Shown here piece after piece: positions 53,906 to 62,540 of a stretch of DNA of 64,000 nt (position 1 is its first letter; every line of letters starts with the position of its first letter). This DNA is from Leptolyngbya sp. FACHB-60 (GTDB lineage: Bacteria; Cyanobacteriota; Cyanobacteriia; Phormidesmidales; Phormidesmidaceae). Location of the stretch: the NCBI RefSeq assembly GCF_014695775.1, contig NZ_JACJOX010000022.1:146693-210692 (forward strand). The letters are read 5' to 3'. Under the pieces are notes generated by a model. The model ran no database searches and was not told where the DNA came from. It saw only the letters and a program-made list of their open reading frames with translations. The position numbers were made by a program, and so were the translations under genes.

Positions 53906-53956
53906 GGTATAGGGTTCAAGGTATGGGGTCTAAGACACCGCCTTGAACCCTATACC
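53906..53956. repeat. 16-bp perfect inverted repeat with GGTTCAAGG-type motif
   Basis: GGTATAGGGTTCAAGG (53906-53921) is repeated inverted at 53941-53956 around a 19-base loop. Downstream, CTTGAACC-type copies continue to about 53972. It lies between divergent ictB and transaldolase genes, so it is not a terminator for either; a dispersed repeat family or regulatory hairpin is possible. Confidence 0.6.
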
Positions 53957-54132
53957 TTGAACCCTTGAACCTTTAAGAAACTGTTAGGAATGGGGGATCG
54001 TTTAGGGGGCACACAATGTTTTGTAACTGCCCTGTAGCTTTAACTAAGGGTTAATGCCCGGCTCAGAATCCCCTGTTTAGAATGAGGACAACACCAGAAG
54101 TCCCCTTTTGCCCCGAATTTGAGGAGAAACCC

Positions 54133-55320
54133 ATGGCCAGCCTCTTAGAGCAGCTTCGGCAAATGACCGTTGTTGTCGCCGACACCGGAGACATTCAAGC
54201 CATTGAGAAATTTACCCCCCGCGACGCCACCACCAACCCTTCACTGATTACGGCGGCGGCGCAGATGCCCCAATATCAAGCGATTGTCGATGATACCCTG
54301 CTCAAGGCCAAGGCCGACTCGGGCTCGGGTGCCTCTGACAAAGACGTTGCTAACCTGGCCTTTAAAAGTCTAGCGGTAGCCTTTGGCCACAAAATTTTGG
54401 GCCTTATCCCCGGTCGCGTCTCCACCGAGGTAGACGCTCGCCTCAGCTACGATACCGAAGCCACGGTATCCACCGCCCGCGACATCATCGCCCAGTACGA
54501 CAAGCTGGGCATTACCCCCGAGCGGGTGCTGATCAAGATCGCCGCCACCTGGGAGGGCATTAAAGCTGCCGAAATTCTCGAAAAAGAGGGCATTCACTGC
54601 AACCTGACCCTGCTGTTTGGCATTCACCAGGCGATCGCCTGCGCCGAGGCCGGCATTACCCTAATTTCTCCCTTTGTGGGCCGCATTCTCGACTGGTACA
54701 AAAAAGACACCGGCCGTGACGATTACCCCGCCTCCGAAGACCCCGGCGTGCTGTCGGTGACCGAGATCTACAACTACTACAAAAAATTTGGCTACAAAAC
54801 CGAGGTGATGGGGGCCAGCTTCCGCAATCTGGGTGAAATCACTGAACTGGCGGGCTGCGATCTGCTGACCATCTCACCCCAGCTGCTGGCTAAGCTCGAC
54901 GAGACCCAGGCCGACCTGCCCCGCCAGCTCGACCCCGCTAAGGCTTCATCAATGGAGATTGAGAAACTCTCCATTGATGAAGCGACCTTCCGGTCGATGC
55001 ATGAGAGCGATCGCATGGCCACCGAAAAGCTCGATGAAGGCATCAAAGGGTTTAGTAAGGCCCTCGAAGCCCTAGAGGGCTTACTCGCTACCCGTCTGAC
55101 CCAACTCACCCAGAGCAACGGCACCACCTCCACCGCTGGGGATGACCAGTTTGACCTGTTCAAAGCCTATGACTTAGACGGCGACGGCTTTATTACTCGG
55201 GAAGAATGGCTCGGCACCGATGCCGCCTTCGATGCCCTTGACCTCGACCACGACGGCAAGCTTTCCTCCTCGGAGATTGTGGCCGGGTTGGGGCCTGCCT
55301 TTGAGGTTGCTCAAGTCTAA
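54133..55320 (+). CDS. tal: Transaldolase with C-terminal EF-hand pair
   Basis: Pentose phosphate pathway enzyme that transfers a dihydroxyacetone unit between sedoheptulose-7-phosphate and glyceraldehyde-3-phosphate. The TIM-barrel core (1-330) has [13 protein letters not shown] and the catalytic lysine strand [19 protein letters not shown] linker leads to two EF-hand loops, [13 protein letters not shown] (from 347) and [13 protein letters not shown] (from 370), so the enzyme may bind Ca2+. A GAGGAG site precedes the ATG at 54133. This TalB-EF-hand fusion occurs in other cyanobacteria. Confidence 0.95.
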   Translation: MASLLEQLRQMTVVVADTGDIQAIEKFTPRDATTNPSLITAAAQMPQYQAIVDDTLLKAKADSGSGASDKDVANLAFKSLAVAFGHKILGLIPGRVSTEVDARLSYDTEATVSTARDIIAQYDKLGITPERVLIKIAATWEGIKAAEILEKEGIHCNLTLLFGIHQAIACAEAGITLISPFVGRILDWYKKDTGRDDYPASEDPGVLSVTEIYNYYKKFGYKTEVMGASFRNLGEITELAGCDLLTISPQLLAKLDETQADLPRQLDPAKASSMEIEKLSIDEATFRSMHESDRMATEKLDEGIKGFSKALEALEGLLATRLTQLTQSNGTTSTAGDDQFDLFKAYDLDGDGFITREEWLGTDAAFDALDLDHDGKLSSSEIVAGLGPAFEVAQV

Positions 55321-55686
55321 ATTTTCTAGGGCTGAGATAATTCAGGCCTTTGAGAACCTGAGTTTTCCCGTCGTCGGTACGGGCACGAGAAAATTCTGAG
55401 CTGGTTTGCGATCGCCAGTCGAGCCTAAATGCGGGTTCGGCTGGCAATTATTCAGCTGCCTGGCCTGGCCTATTGCCGAGCTGGGCTTAGTGGATCTGCC
55501 AGGGTGTTTCCGCAAAACCGTATTGAGCGCTACAGCTTGCCGCGCCCTTACCCCAGTATTGGTTAGAGCGGCTGTGCTTTTCTCTACCGCTGAGAAAAGC
55601 ACAGCCCCATTCCTATTGCTGTGCTGACTGGCCACCCGGGCACCCTATAGAGATGACCCCAACCCTGGATTTTTAGGAGACCCCTG
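55321..55686. other. Intergenic region between transaldolase and ATP-grasp genes
   Basis: A 366-base gap holding the hairpin at 55570-55606 and a weaker hairpin-like pairing near 55360-55395. No gene was recognised. An AGGAGA ribosome binding site for the next gene ends eight bases before its GTG. Confidence 0.45.
55570..55606 (+). terminator. 15-bp hairpin upstream of the ATP-grasp gene
   Basis: Arms GGCTGTGCTTTTCTC (55570-55584) and GAGAAAAGCACAGCC (55592-55606) pair perfectly with a seven-base loop. It is 250 bases beyond the transaldolase stop and has no T run, so it may be a terminator or a leader structure of the next gene. Confidence 0.5.
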
Positions 55687-57168
55687 GTGCTATTTGACGC
55701 CTACGACCCCGGCGACTTTTTTGATGAACTGTTTTCAAGCCAGGGCCAGCCTCGCCCCGAAGCCGAGCTGCTGGTGCGGCGGGTCAACGCCATGTCGCTG
55801 GTAGAGCTACAGCAGCGGCAAAAAGCGGTGCAAAACGCCTTATTTAAGCTGGGTGTCACCTTTAATGTCTACAGCGACAATCAGGGTACCGAGCGCATCT
55901 TTCCCTTCGATGTGATTCCGCGCATTGTGCCGGGACACGAATGGGAATGGATCGAAAAGGGCCTCAAGCAGCGCATCTACGCGATCAACTGCTTTATCCA
56001 CGACGTTTACAACGATCAGAAGATTTTGAACGATGGTGTGATTCCGCGCCAGGTGGTGGAGTCGGCCCCTGGATTTCTCAAACCCTGCATGGGCCTCAAT
56101 CCGCCCAACAACATCTGGTGCCACATCACCGGCACTGACCTGGTGCGTGACAAAGAAGGCACTTGGTACGTGCTCGAAGACAACATGCGCTGCCCCTCGG
56201 GCATCTCCTACGTGCTTGAAAACCGGCGGGTGATGAAGAACACTTTTCCCCACCTGTTTGCGGCCATGGATATTGCGGCGGTGGACGACTACGCCAGCCA
56301 GCTGCTCGAAACGCTGCTGAACCTGGTGCCCGAGACGCTCATCAACCCTCGGGTAGCGGTGCTCACCCCCGGCATGTACAACTCGGCCTACTTTGAGCAT
56401 TCCTTTTTGGCCCAACAGATTGGGGCTGAACTGGTGGAGGGACGCGACCTGGTGGTGTCGGACGGCTACCTAAAAATGCGCACCACCAAGGGCCTGGAGC
56501 GGGTCGATGTGGTATATCGCCGCATCGACGATGACTTTATCGATCCCCTGGCCTTTCGGTCCGACTCGCTGCTGGGGGTGCCGGGGCTAATGGAGGTGTA
56601 TCGGGCCGGGCGGGTGGCGATCGCTAACGCCCTCGGCACCGGTGTCGCCGATGACAAGCTGATCTATGCCTATGTGCCGCAGATGATTCGCTACTACCTC
56701 GACGAAGATCAGCTGATCCCCAACGTGCCGACCTACCTGTGCGAAGACGCCACCCAGCAGGCCCACGTGCTCGACAACTTAGACCAGCTGGTGGTGAAGG
56801 CCACCAATGCCTCCGGCGGCTATGGCATGTTGGTTGGCCCCCACGCCACCGCAGAGGAGCGGGCCGAATTTGGCGATCGCATTCGCGCCAACCCCCGAGG
56901 CTATATCGCCCAGCCCACCCTCTGCCTCTCACGGGTGCCCACCCTGATCGAAGACAGCTTCGAGGGCTGCCACGTCGATCTCCGGCCCTATATCCTCTAC
57001 GGCCAGGATATCTACGTGAACCCCGGTGGTCTTACCCGCGTCGCCCTCAAGCGCGGCTCTCTGGTGGTAAATTCTTCCCAGGGCGGCGGTAGCAAAGACA
57101 CTTGGGTCGTGAAATCCATTGATCCCAACGCCAAATTGCCCATCCAGCTTGACGGAGCGCCTGTGTAG
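55687..57168 (+). CDS. Circularly permuted ATP-grasp type 2 protein (DUF404/DUF407)
   Basis: A 493-residue cp-ATP-grasp ligase-like protein. Features include NVYSDNQGTERIFPFDVIPR, KQRIYAINCFIHDVYNDQKI, NIWCHITGTDLVRDKEGTWY, EDNMRCPSGISYVLENR and a C-terminal ATP-binding part with VVKATNASGGYGMLVGP and VDLRPYILYGQ. It starts with a GTG at 55687 behind AGGAGA. In other bacteria such proteins pair with alpha-E proteins and often with transglutaminase-like or Anbu proteins, and are predicted to make or attach peptides. The alpha-E gene follows 96 bases downstream. Confidence 0.92.
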   Translation: MLFDAYDPGDFFDELFSSQGQPRPEAELLVRRVNAMSLVELQQRQKAVQNALFKLGVTFNVYSDNQGTERIFPFDVIPRIVPGHEWEWIEKGLKQRIYAINCFIHDVYNDQKILNDGVIPRQVVESAPGFLKPCMGLNPPNNIWCHITGTDLVRDKEGTWYVLEDNMRCPSGISYVLENRRVMKNTFPHLFAAMDIAAVDDYASQLLETLLNLVPETLINPRVAVLTPGMYNSAYFEHSFLAQQIGAELVEGRDLVVSDGYLKMRTTKGLERVDVVYRRIDDDFIDPLAFRSDSLLGVPGLMEVYRAGRVAIANALGTGVADDKLIYAYVPQMIRYYLDEDQLIPNVPTYLCEDATQQAHVLDNLDQLVVKATNASGGYGMLVGPHATAEERAEFGDRIRANPRGYIAQPTLCLSRVPTLIEDSFEGCHVDLRPYILYGQDIYVNPGGLTRVALKRGSLVVNSSQGGGSKDTWVVKSIDPNAKLPIQLDGAPV

Positions 57169-57218
57169 GCGCGTGAAGGCTTAGAAGAGCCTTACTACTC
57201 CAAAACCACCTACATCCA

Positions 57219-57264
57219 TCCACCCTCCTACCCCCTACCCTTCACCCTCCTACCCCTTACCCCC
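57219..57264 (+). repeat. C-rich short direct repeat just before the alpha-E gene
   Basis: CACCCTCCTACCCC occurs at 57221-57234 and again at 57243-57256, inside a pyrimidine-only stretch (CCCCCTACCCTT and CCCTTACCCCC) that ends at the ATG. No purine-rich ribosome binding site is present within it, which is unusual for a translated gene. Confidence 0.7.
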
Positions 57265-58221
57265 ATGCTGAGCCGCGTCGCCGATTCGATCTACTGGCTA
57301 AACCGCTACGTGGAGCGGGCCGAAAACGTGGCCCGCTTTGTGGATGTAAATTTGAACCTGCTGCTGGATGCCCCTCCCGGGCTAGAGCAACAGTGGGAGC
57401 CTTTGGTCAGAACTACCGGCGATCAGGGGCTGTTTAAGGCCCGCTATGAGGAGGCCACGGCGGAGAATATTTTAAGATTTCTCACTTTCGATCGCGAGTA
57501 CCCCAACTCGATCATCTCCTGCCTCAGGTCGGCAAGGGAGAATGCGCGATCGGTGCGGGAGATAATTTCCTCAGAAATGTGGGAGCAGGTAAATTCGTTT
57601 TATCTAATGGTGAATGAGGCCGCCGATGGCGGGCTGCTGTCAGAGCTGCACAACTTTTTCCCAGAAGTGAAGATGGCCAGTCACCTGTTTGCCGGGGTGA
57701 TGGATGCCACCATGGCCCACACCGAGGGCTGGCATTTTGGTCAGCTGGGGCGACTGCTGGAGCGGGCCGACAAAACCGCTCGCATTCTTGATGTGAAGTA
57801 CTACATTTTGCTGCCCTCGGTGACCGACGTGGGCTCGCCCCTGGATGATTTGCAGTGGATTGCCCTGCTCAAGTCGGCTAGCGCCTACGAGATGTACCGC
57901 AAGTGCCAGTACCGCATTACCCCCCGCGGAGTGACGGAGTTTTTGATTCTCAACCGCGAGTTTCCCCGCTCAATTCAGTTTTGTCTGATCGAGGCGGAGC
58001 GATCGCTCCATCAGATCTCCGGCACCTCAATGGGCACCTGGCGCACCGGTAGCGATCGCGCCCTCGGTCGCCTGCGCTCCGAACTCGACTACCTCACCAT
58101 CGACGAAATTACCCAGCGGGGCCTGCACGAATTTCTTGACGATCTGCAAACCCGGCTCAACACTGTCGGCGCAAAAGTATTCTCTGACTTTTTTGCCCTA
58201 GAGCCAGCCTCATTGCCCTAG
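57265..58221 (+). CDS. Alpha-E domain protein (DUF403)
   Basis: A 318-residue all-helical protein with the alpha-E signature MLSRVADSIYWLNRYVERAE, the RSARENARSVREIISSEMWE helix and AHTEGWHFGQLGRLLERADK. Alpha-E proteins are found next to cp-ATP-grasp proteins and are thought to support peptide ligation or modification. Here it is directly downstream of such a gene. Its ATG is preceded by a C-rich repeat, not a normal ribosome binding site. Its stop overlaps the converging zinc-ribbon gene by four bases. Confidence 0.93.
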   Translation: MLSRVADSIYWLNRYVERAENVARFVDVNLNLLLDAPPGLEQQWEPLVRTTGDQGLFKARYEEATAENILRFLTFDREYPNSIISCLRSARENARSVREIISSEMWEQVNSFYLMVNEAADGGLLSELHNFFPEVKMASHLFAGVMDATMAHTEGWHFGQLGRLLERADKTARILDVKYYILLPSVTDVGSPLDDLQWIALLKSASAYEMYRKCQYRITPRGVTEFLILNREFPRSIQFCLIEAERSLHQISGTSMGTWRTGSDRALGRLRSELDYLTIDEITQRGLHEFLDDLQTRLNTVGAKVFSDFFALEPASLP

Positions 58222-58571
58222 CGCACCAGCACCAGCAGCAGGCTCAACAACAGTAGCCCCCCCAGGGCCATCAGCCCCGGATGATTGCGCAGCCAAAAAT
58301 TTATTTGCTGAGCGAACGAAGGAGCGGGCAGCGCCAGATCTTCCGCCGGCTTGACCGAGCGGTAGAGGGTGCAAGTCGTGGCCTTGGGGCGCTGGGGAAA
58401 GTTGCAGGTGTCGTCGGCGTCGTAGAGGCAGGTGGCGCAGAGAGCCTCATCCCCCTCGGTGCGGTGCAGCGTCATACCGGGGTGCCCGTGGGCCTTGAGG
58501 GTCAGCTGGCAGCGGGGGCACTGAATGGTGGTGGGTTCGATCGGGGCTTGGCAGCGGGGGCACGAAAGCAT
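58218..58571 (-). CDS. Zinc-ribbon single-helix membrane protein
   Basis: A 117-residue protein. The N terminus has two Cys pairs (CPRCQAPIEPTTIQCPRCQ), a further CATCLYDADDTCNF, then a C-terminal membrane helix (about 97-115, LMALGGLLLLSLLLVLV). This looks like a zinc-binding domain held at the membrane. Function unknown. Its stop overlaps the alpha-E stop by four bases on the other strand. Confidence 0.75.
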   Translation of the reverse strand: MLSCPRCQAPIEPTTIQCPRCQLTLKAHGHPGMTLHRTEGDEALCATCLYDADDTCNFPQRPKATTCTLYRSVKPAEDLALPAPSFAQQINFWLRNHPGLMALGGLLLLSLLLVLVR

Positions 58572-58615
58572 AGCAACGGGGGCAGCGTCCTACCGTCAAC
58601 AACTATGGCCGTATG

Positions 58616-59275
58616 CTAGCGCAGGCCAACGCCCAGCAGACGGCGAAACAGGCGGTACCCAACCCGCACCCAGTCCAACATAAAGTAGGGCATCCGCAGG
58701 CCCAGAGGGCGGAAGAAAGGGCGATAGATCCACCGATAGGCCCGTTTTACGTCCTGCCAAGCTCGGTCAGGCGCTGCATTCAAGAAATCAGACACATCGA
58801 CTACCACCCCACGCCCTTCGTGCTGCATCACGTTGCGCCCGTGGACATCGTGGGGAAACAACCCCCGCTGGCGGGCGTAGGCCAGGGCAGCGTCAATATC
58901 TCGAATTACCTGGGGCGGAATGTCAAGGCCCCGGTGCAGTGAGTCGTATAGGTTTATCCCGGGCAGGCGCTTCAAAATCAAAAAGGGAGTTTCGCTGAAG
59001 TAGCACTGCGAAAAGGCGGGGTGTTCGCCCAGACGGCGATAGACCTCCACCTCGGCCTCTATGCCCGGTCGGCCTGGAGCATAGACTTTGACGACCTGAT
59101 CGGGATAGGCGGGGTGCATAAACACAGCGGCGTAGTTGCCCGCCCCCAGACAGCGCCAGGGCACCGGCACCCGATGAACCACCACAGGATCGTGAGGATC
59201 GATGCTTTCGAGGTGCAGCTCCGGCAGCAGCTCTTTGTGAACGCAGCGCACAAGTGCCTGAATAGGGTCAAGCAT
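58616..59275 (-). CDS. Minimal protein-kinase-like protein
   Basis: A 219-residue kinase-fold protein, short for the family. Glycine loop LGAGNYAAVF (43-52), ATP lysine Lys63 in VVKVY, Glu in EAEVEVY, catalytic loop HDVHGRN with Asp143 and Asn148, and DFG-equivalent Asp160 (VVDVSDF). These match the eukaryotic-like/Kdo-kinase superfamily and all key residues are kept. The C lobe is reduced and ends in a basic FRRLLGVGLR tail. Substrate unknown. Confidence 0.8.
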   Translation of the reverse strand: MLDPIQALVRCVHKELLPELHLESIDPHDPVVVHRVPVPWRCLGAGNYAAVFMHPAYPDQVVKVYAPGRPGIEAEVEVYRRLGEHPAFSQCYFSETPFLILKRLPGINLYDSLHRGLDIPPQVIRDIDAALAYARQRGLFPHDVHGRNVMQHEGRGVVVDVSDFLNAAPDRAWQDVKRAYRWIYRPFFRPLGLRMPYFMLDWVRVGYRLFRRLLGVGLR

Positions 59276-59405
59276 AGAGATGAATTTGCCAGTGAACCGC
59301 CAAGAAACTCAGTCGTGTCGCCAGTTTTTAATTGTGACAAGATCAGGGGCTTATGCGGAAGCTGATCTGATCAGCAGGCAAAGCGACCGCACCGTCGGCA
59401 AAAAG

Positions 59406-59714
59406 CTAAGTCGATGGATAGCGCCGCACCTGGTACTCGCGGGCATCGATCATGCGGTAAGCAAACTCAACAGCCTCGTTAAACCGACGCTCGACGGCGT
59501 CTAGCTCATTCTGGGGAATCGACTTCCACTGCTCACGAGTTTGCCAGCGCACGACATACACCACCTGGTCGAGCAAATCGGGCGAAATCCACACTTCCTT
59601 GGAGATGAAGCCGGGATATTGGCTCAGGGCTGCCGTCCAGATATCGTTATCGAGACGAACAAAGGTTTCACGGTTTTCGGGGTCGACCGCAAAGGTGAGC
59701 CATTCAATCACCAT
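59406..59714 (-). CDS. TIGR03792 family protein
   Basis: A 102-residue protein of the antibiotic-monooxygenase-like (dimeric alpha-beta barrel) fold. The opening VIEWLTFAVDPENRETFVRL, then IWTAALSQYPGFISKEVWI and VVRWQTREQWKSIP fit TIGR03792, a cyanobacterial group of unknown role. Its start overlaps the TPR gene stop by one base, so the pair is co-translated, with the TPR gene first. Confidence 0.85.
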   Translation of the reverse strand: MVIEWLTFAVDPENRETFVRLDNDIWTAALSQYPGFISKEVWISPDLLDQVVYVVRWQTREQWKSIPQNELDAVERRFNEAVEFAYRMIDAREYQVRRYPST

Positions 59715-60970
59715 TAGGATGCTTCCTCCATAAGACGCGCAATCTGTTCTTCAAAGTAAGCCTGCTGGGAGCCGAGCACCCGCGCCAGCACCAGCCCTTC
59801 TCGGTAAGCGGCCAGGGCTGACGGGGTGGCCCCTAACTGCTCGTGCACTTGGGCCAGCTGGTCATAGGCGGCCATCATGCCGTAGGCGCTGTGGGCCTGC
59901 TGCTCGACTAGCAAGAGCTGTTCATAGAGGTAGCCCACATCAGTCCAGCGGCCGAGGGTTTTGTAGATCTCAGCCAGGTCGTTGATGGCGATCGCAGCAA
60001 CCTCTAGCTGCTGCTGCTCGATCGCATTGGTGTAGGCAATCTGGTATTGGCGGGAGGCGGTGTCGAGATCACCCAGGGTGCGATAGTTGGTGGCAACCCG
60101 GTGCTGAAGGGGAGCAATTTGCGGCCACAGGCTAGCGTCACTTTGGTAAAGGGTGAGCAGGCGCTGCTGTAGGGCGATCGCCCCAGCAAAATCCTGGGCC
60201 TGCTCCAAATTCTCGGCTTGGAGCCCTAGGTAGCGAAGCTCGTCGTCGCGGTTGCCAGCGGTTTGAGCCAGGGCTACCAGCTCACCATAGACCTGGGCCG
60301 CCTCAGGAAAGTAAAACCAGTCGGCCCGCAGCGTCGCCAGGGCATCGAGCTGGCGGCGCTGCTCAGCCCCGTTGCCTCCGACCAGGGCGGCATCGGCCAG
60401 GTCGCGGCGAATTTCGGCGGCGGCATCGACATCCCCCAACACCTCGTAGCTAGCAGCCATCCCCTCTAGCCAATCGCCGTCGCTCGGCAGCGTGAGGTCG
60501 GCGCGAATCTCATTGAGGCGCAGGGCGTAGAGCTGTAGGTCGGGGGTGGCGTTGCGATCGCGCAGCACCTGTCCTACCCGCCCAATGGCAGCCAGCTCGG
60601 CCTCAATGCCCAACAGGCGACGTAGACGAATCTCCCGTCGCCAGAGCAGGCGGGCCGCTTCTAGCTCCCCCGCTTCGTCTAGGGCTACGGCCTCTAGGGC
60701 TAGCTGGTCAAGTTCTTGCTCTAGGGCGTAGAGCTCTAGCGGGCTGAGGGGGCGAGGCACCGTCTGCCTCGGCGGCAGCAGCGGGTCGAGGGGGTTGTCT
60801 TGCAGCGGGTCGGCCAAAAAGGGAAATCGAATTTCCGGGCGCAGAGCCTGGGCCAGAGCCAGCGGGGTAGTGCCGAGGGTGAGGGCGATCGCCACAGAGA
60901 GGCCGCCCAACAAGCGACGGAGCGACCTATTTTTCGATAAAAAACGAGGTGCAAAAAACTGGCGGGGCAA
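59714..60970 (-). CDS. Exported tetratricopeptide-repeat protein
   Basis: A 418-residue protein with a signal peptide (about 15-40, ending ALAQALR), a helical region and TPR-type repeats from about 180 to 400 (YEVLGDVDAAAEIRRDLADA, YRTLGDLDTASRQYQIAYTN, YDQLAQVHEQLGATPSALAA). TPRs mediate protein binding, so it is probably a periplasmic or membrane-bound scaffold. The TIGR03792 gene follows with a one-base overlap. It diverges from hemC. Confidence 0.85.
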   Translation of the reverse strand: MPRQFFAPRFLSKNRSLRRLLGGLSVAIALTLGTTPLALAQALRPEIRFPFLADPLQDNPLDPLLPPRQTVPRPLSPLELYALEQELDQLALEAVALDEAGELEAARLLWRREIRLRRLLGIEAELAAIGRVGQVLRDRNATPDLQLYALRLNEIRADLTLPSDGDWLEGMAASYEVLGDVDAAAEIRRDLADAALVGGNGAEQRRQLDALATLRADWFYFPEAAQVYGELVALAQTAGNRDDELRYLGLQAENLEQAQDFAGAIALQQRLLTLYQSDASLWPQIAPLQHRVATNYRTLGDLDTASRQYQIAYTNAIEQQQLEVAAIAINDLAEIYKTLGRWTDVGYLYEQLLLVEQQAHSAYGMMAAYDQLAQVHEQLGATPSALAAYREGLVLARVLGSQQAYFEEQIARLMEEAS

Positions 60971-61269
60971 CGGTTTTTCCCAAGCTGCTTACCCATCATA
61001 AACGCCGTCAACCCCCTAATGTGACAACCCCGTAACATCTCTGAAAGGCTCACCATAGAGGGAGCCGCATCCTGTAATCTGAAGATTCGGCAGTGATTTA
61101 ACTGCCCTACCCATAGCGCTGTCCAAACTGCTTAAGACCGTTTGCCTCGGTCTGTTGACCGAGACGGCTGTTTGGCTCCCAACTGCCCTAGGCTGATCTC
61201 CCAGGACTGTCCTGATGTAAGTGGCGGTTGTAGCGCTATTACTAACCCTTTGCAAGCTTGTTTCAGACT

Positions 61270-62247
61270 ATGCAATCCACCGCATCCCCCACTGTTTCGA
61301 CTTCCCGGCGCACCGTTCGCATCGTGTCTCGCAAGAGCCAGCTGGCGCTGATTCAAACCCATTGGGTGCGGGATGAGTTGCAGCGCCACTTCCCCGAGCT
61401 CGCCTTTGAGATTGTCACCATGGAGACCCAGGGCGACAAGGTGCTCGACGTGTCGCTCTCCAAAATTGGCGATAAGGGTCTGTTTACCCAAGAGCTGGAA
61501 GACACCATGCTGCGGGGTGACAGCGACTTTGCCGTGCACTCCCTCAAAGACCTGCCCACCCGTCTGCCCGATGGGCTGATGCTGGGCTGCATCACCCACC
61601 GCGAAGACCCGGCCGATGCTCTGGTCGTCCACGAAAAGAACAAGGACAAGACCTTGGCTACCCTGCCCGAGGGCGCGGTGATTGGCACCTCCTCCCTGCG
61701 GCGGCTGGCCCAGTTGCGCCACCACTATCCCCACCTCAGCTTCAAAGACATTCGCGGCAACCTCAACACTCGCCTGCGCAAGCTTGACGAGGGCGGCTAC
61801 GACGGCATTATTTTGGCGGCGGCGGGCCTTCAGCGCATGGATATGAGCGATCGCATCCACGAAATTCTCCCCGCCGACATCTCTCTCCACGCCGTGGGGC
61901 AGGGTGCCCTGGGCATTGAGTGCCGCACCGGCGATGAGGAAATCCTCAAGCTGCTGAGCGTGCTCTCCCACGCACCCACCACCGCCCGCTGCCTGGCCGA
62001 ACGCGCCTTCTTGCGCGAGCTAGAGGGGGGCTGTCAGGTGCCCATCGGGGTGAACACAGATCTGGAAGGCGACACCCTGACCCTCACCGGACTCGTAGCC
62101 AGCCTCGATGGCCAGCAGGTAATTAAGAACGTTGTGCAGGGGCCAGCGGCTGAAGCCGAAGCGTTGGGCGAACAGCTGGCCCAGCATCTGCGAGCCGAGG
62201 GGGCGCAGACCATTTTGGATGAAATCAACGCCACCAGCCGTTCTTAG
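61270..62247 (+). CDS. hemC: Porphobilinogen deaminase (hydroxymethylbilane synthase)
   Basis: Polymerises four porphobilinogens to hydroxymethylbilane in tetrapyrrole synthesis for heme and chlorophyll. It has [43 protein letters not shown], and the dipyrromethane-cofactor cysteine in [12 protein letters not shown]. The ATG at 61270 gives 325 residues; a TTG four codons upstream is unlikely. It stands alone and is divergent from the TPR gene. Confidence 0.96.
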   Translation: MQSTASPTVSTSRRTVRIVSRKSQLALIQTHWVRDELQRHFPELAFEIVTMETQGDKVLDVSLSKIGDKGLFTQELEDTMLRGDSDFAVHSLKDLPTRLPDGLMLGCITHREDPADALVVHEKNKDKTLATLPEGAVIGTSSLRRLAQLRHHYPHLSFKDIRGNLNTRLRKLDEGGYDGIILAAAGLQRMDMSDRIHEILPADISLHAVGQGALGIECRTGDEEILKLLSVLSHAPTTARCLAERAFLRELEGGCQVPIGVNTDLEGDTLTLTGLVASLDGQQVIKNVVQGPAAEAEALGEQLAQHLRAEGAQTILDEINATSRS

Positions 62248-62540
62248 GTAAGCTGCGATCGCCTCCTAGGGTCAAAGTCTGACCATCCTGGCCTACCTAC
62301 CCTTTAACGAGTTGGTGGGCCAATGCTTAGTGAGCAAGCGCCAGCTTGGGGTAACCAAGGGGCCAATTTGAAAAGCGGCCCTATTTACCCAGCTGAACTG
62401 AAGAAAAGCCTAAAATCTCCACAAAGTAGTCTCTGCATCTGGCCAAAGAGATAAATCATCAGTCACAATAAGCTCAAGATTGGCCGGATGTTTGTGGCCC
62501 CGACTCGTCTTCCCTCCGTGTCCAGGCTGGTATTAACCCG

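Noticed and set aside
55840..56415. A 191-codon minus-strand frame opposite the ATP-grasp gene
   Set aside because: His/Val-rich shadow of the conserved gene; no start signal.
61146..61163. Hairpin CTCGGTC-TGTT-GACCGAG in the hemC upstream region
   Set aside because: Only seven base pairs and no link to a terminator or start; may be chance.
61132..61971. A 279-codon minus-strand frame opposite hemC
   Set aside because: Lies fully over hemC, which has complete motifs; the antisense product has no recognisable domain.
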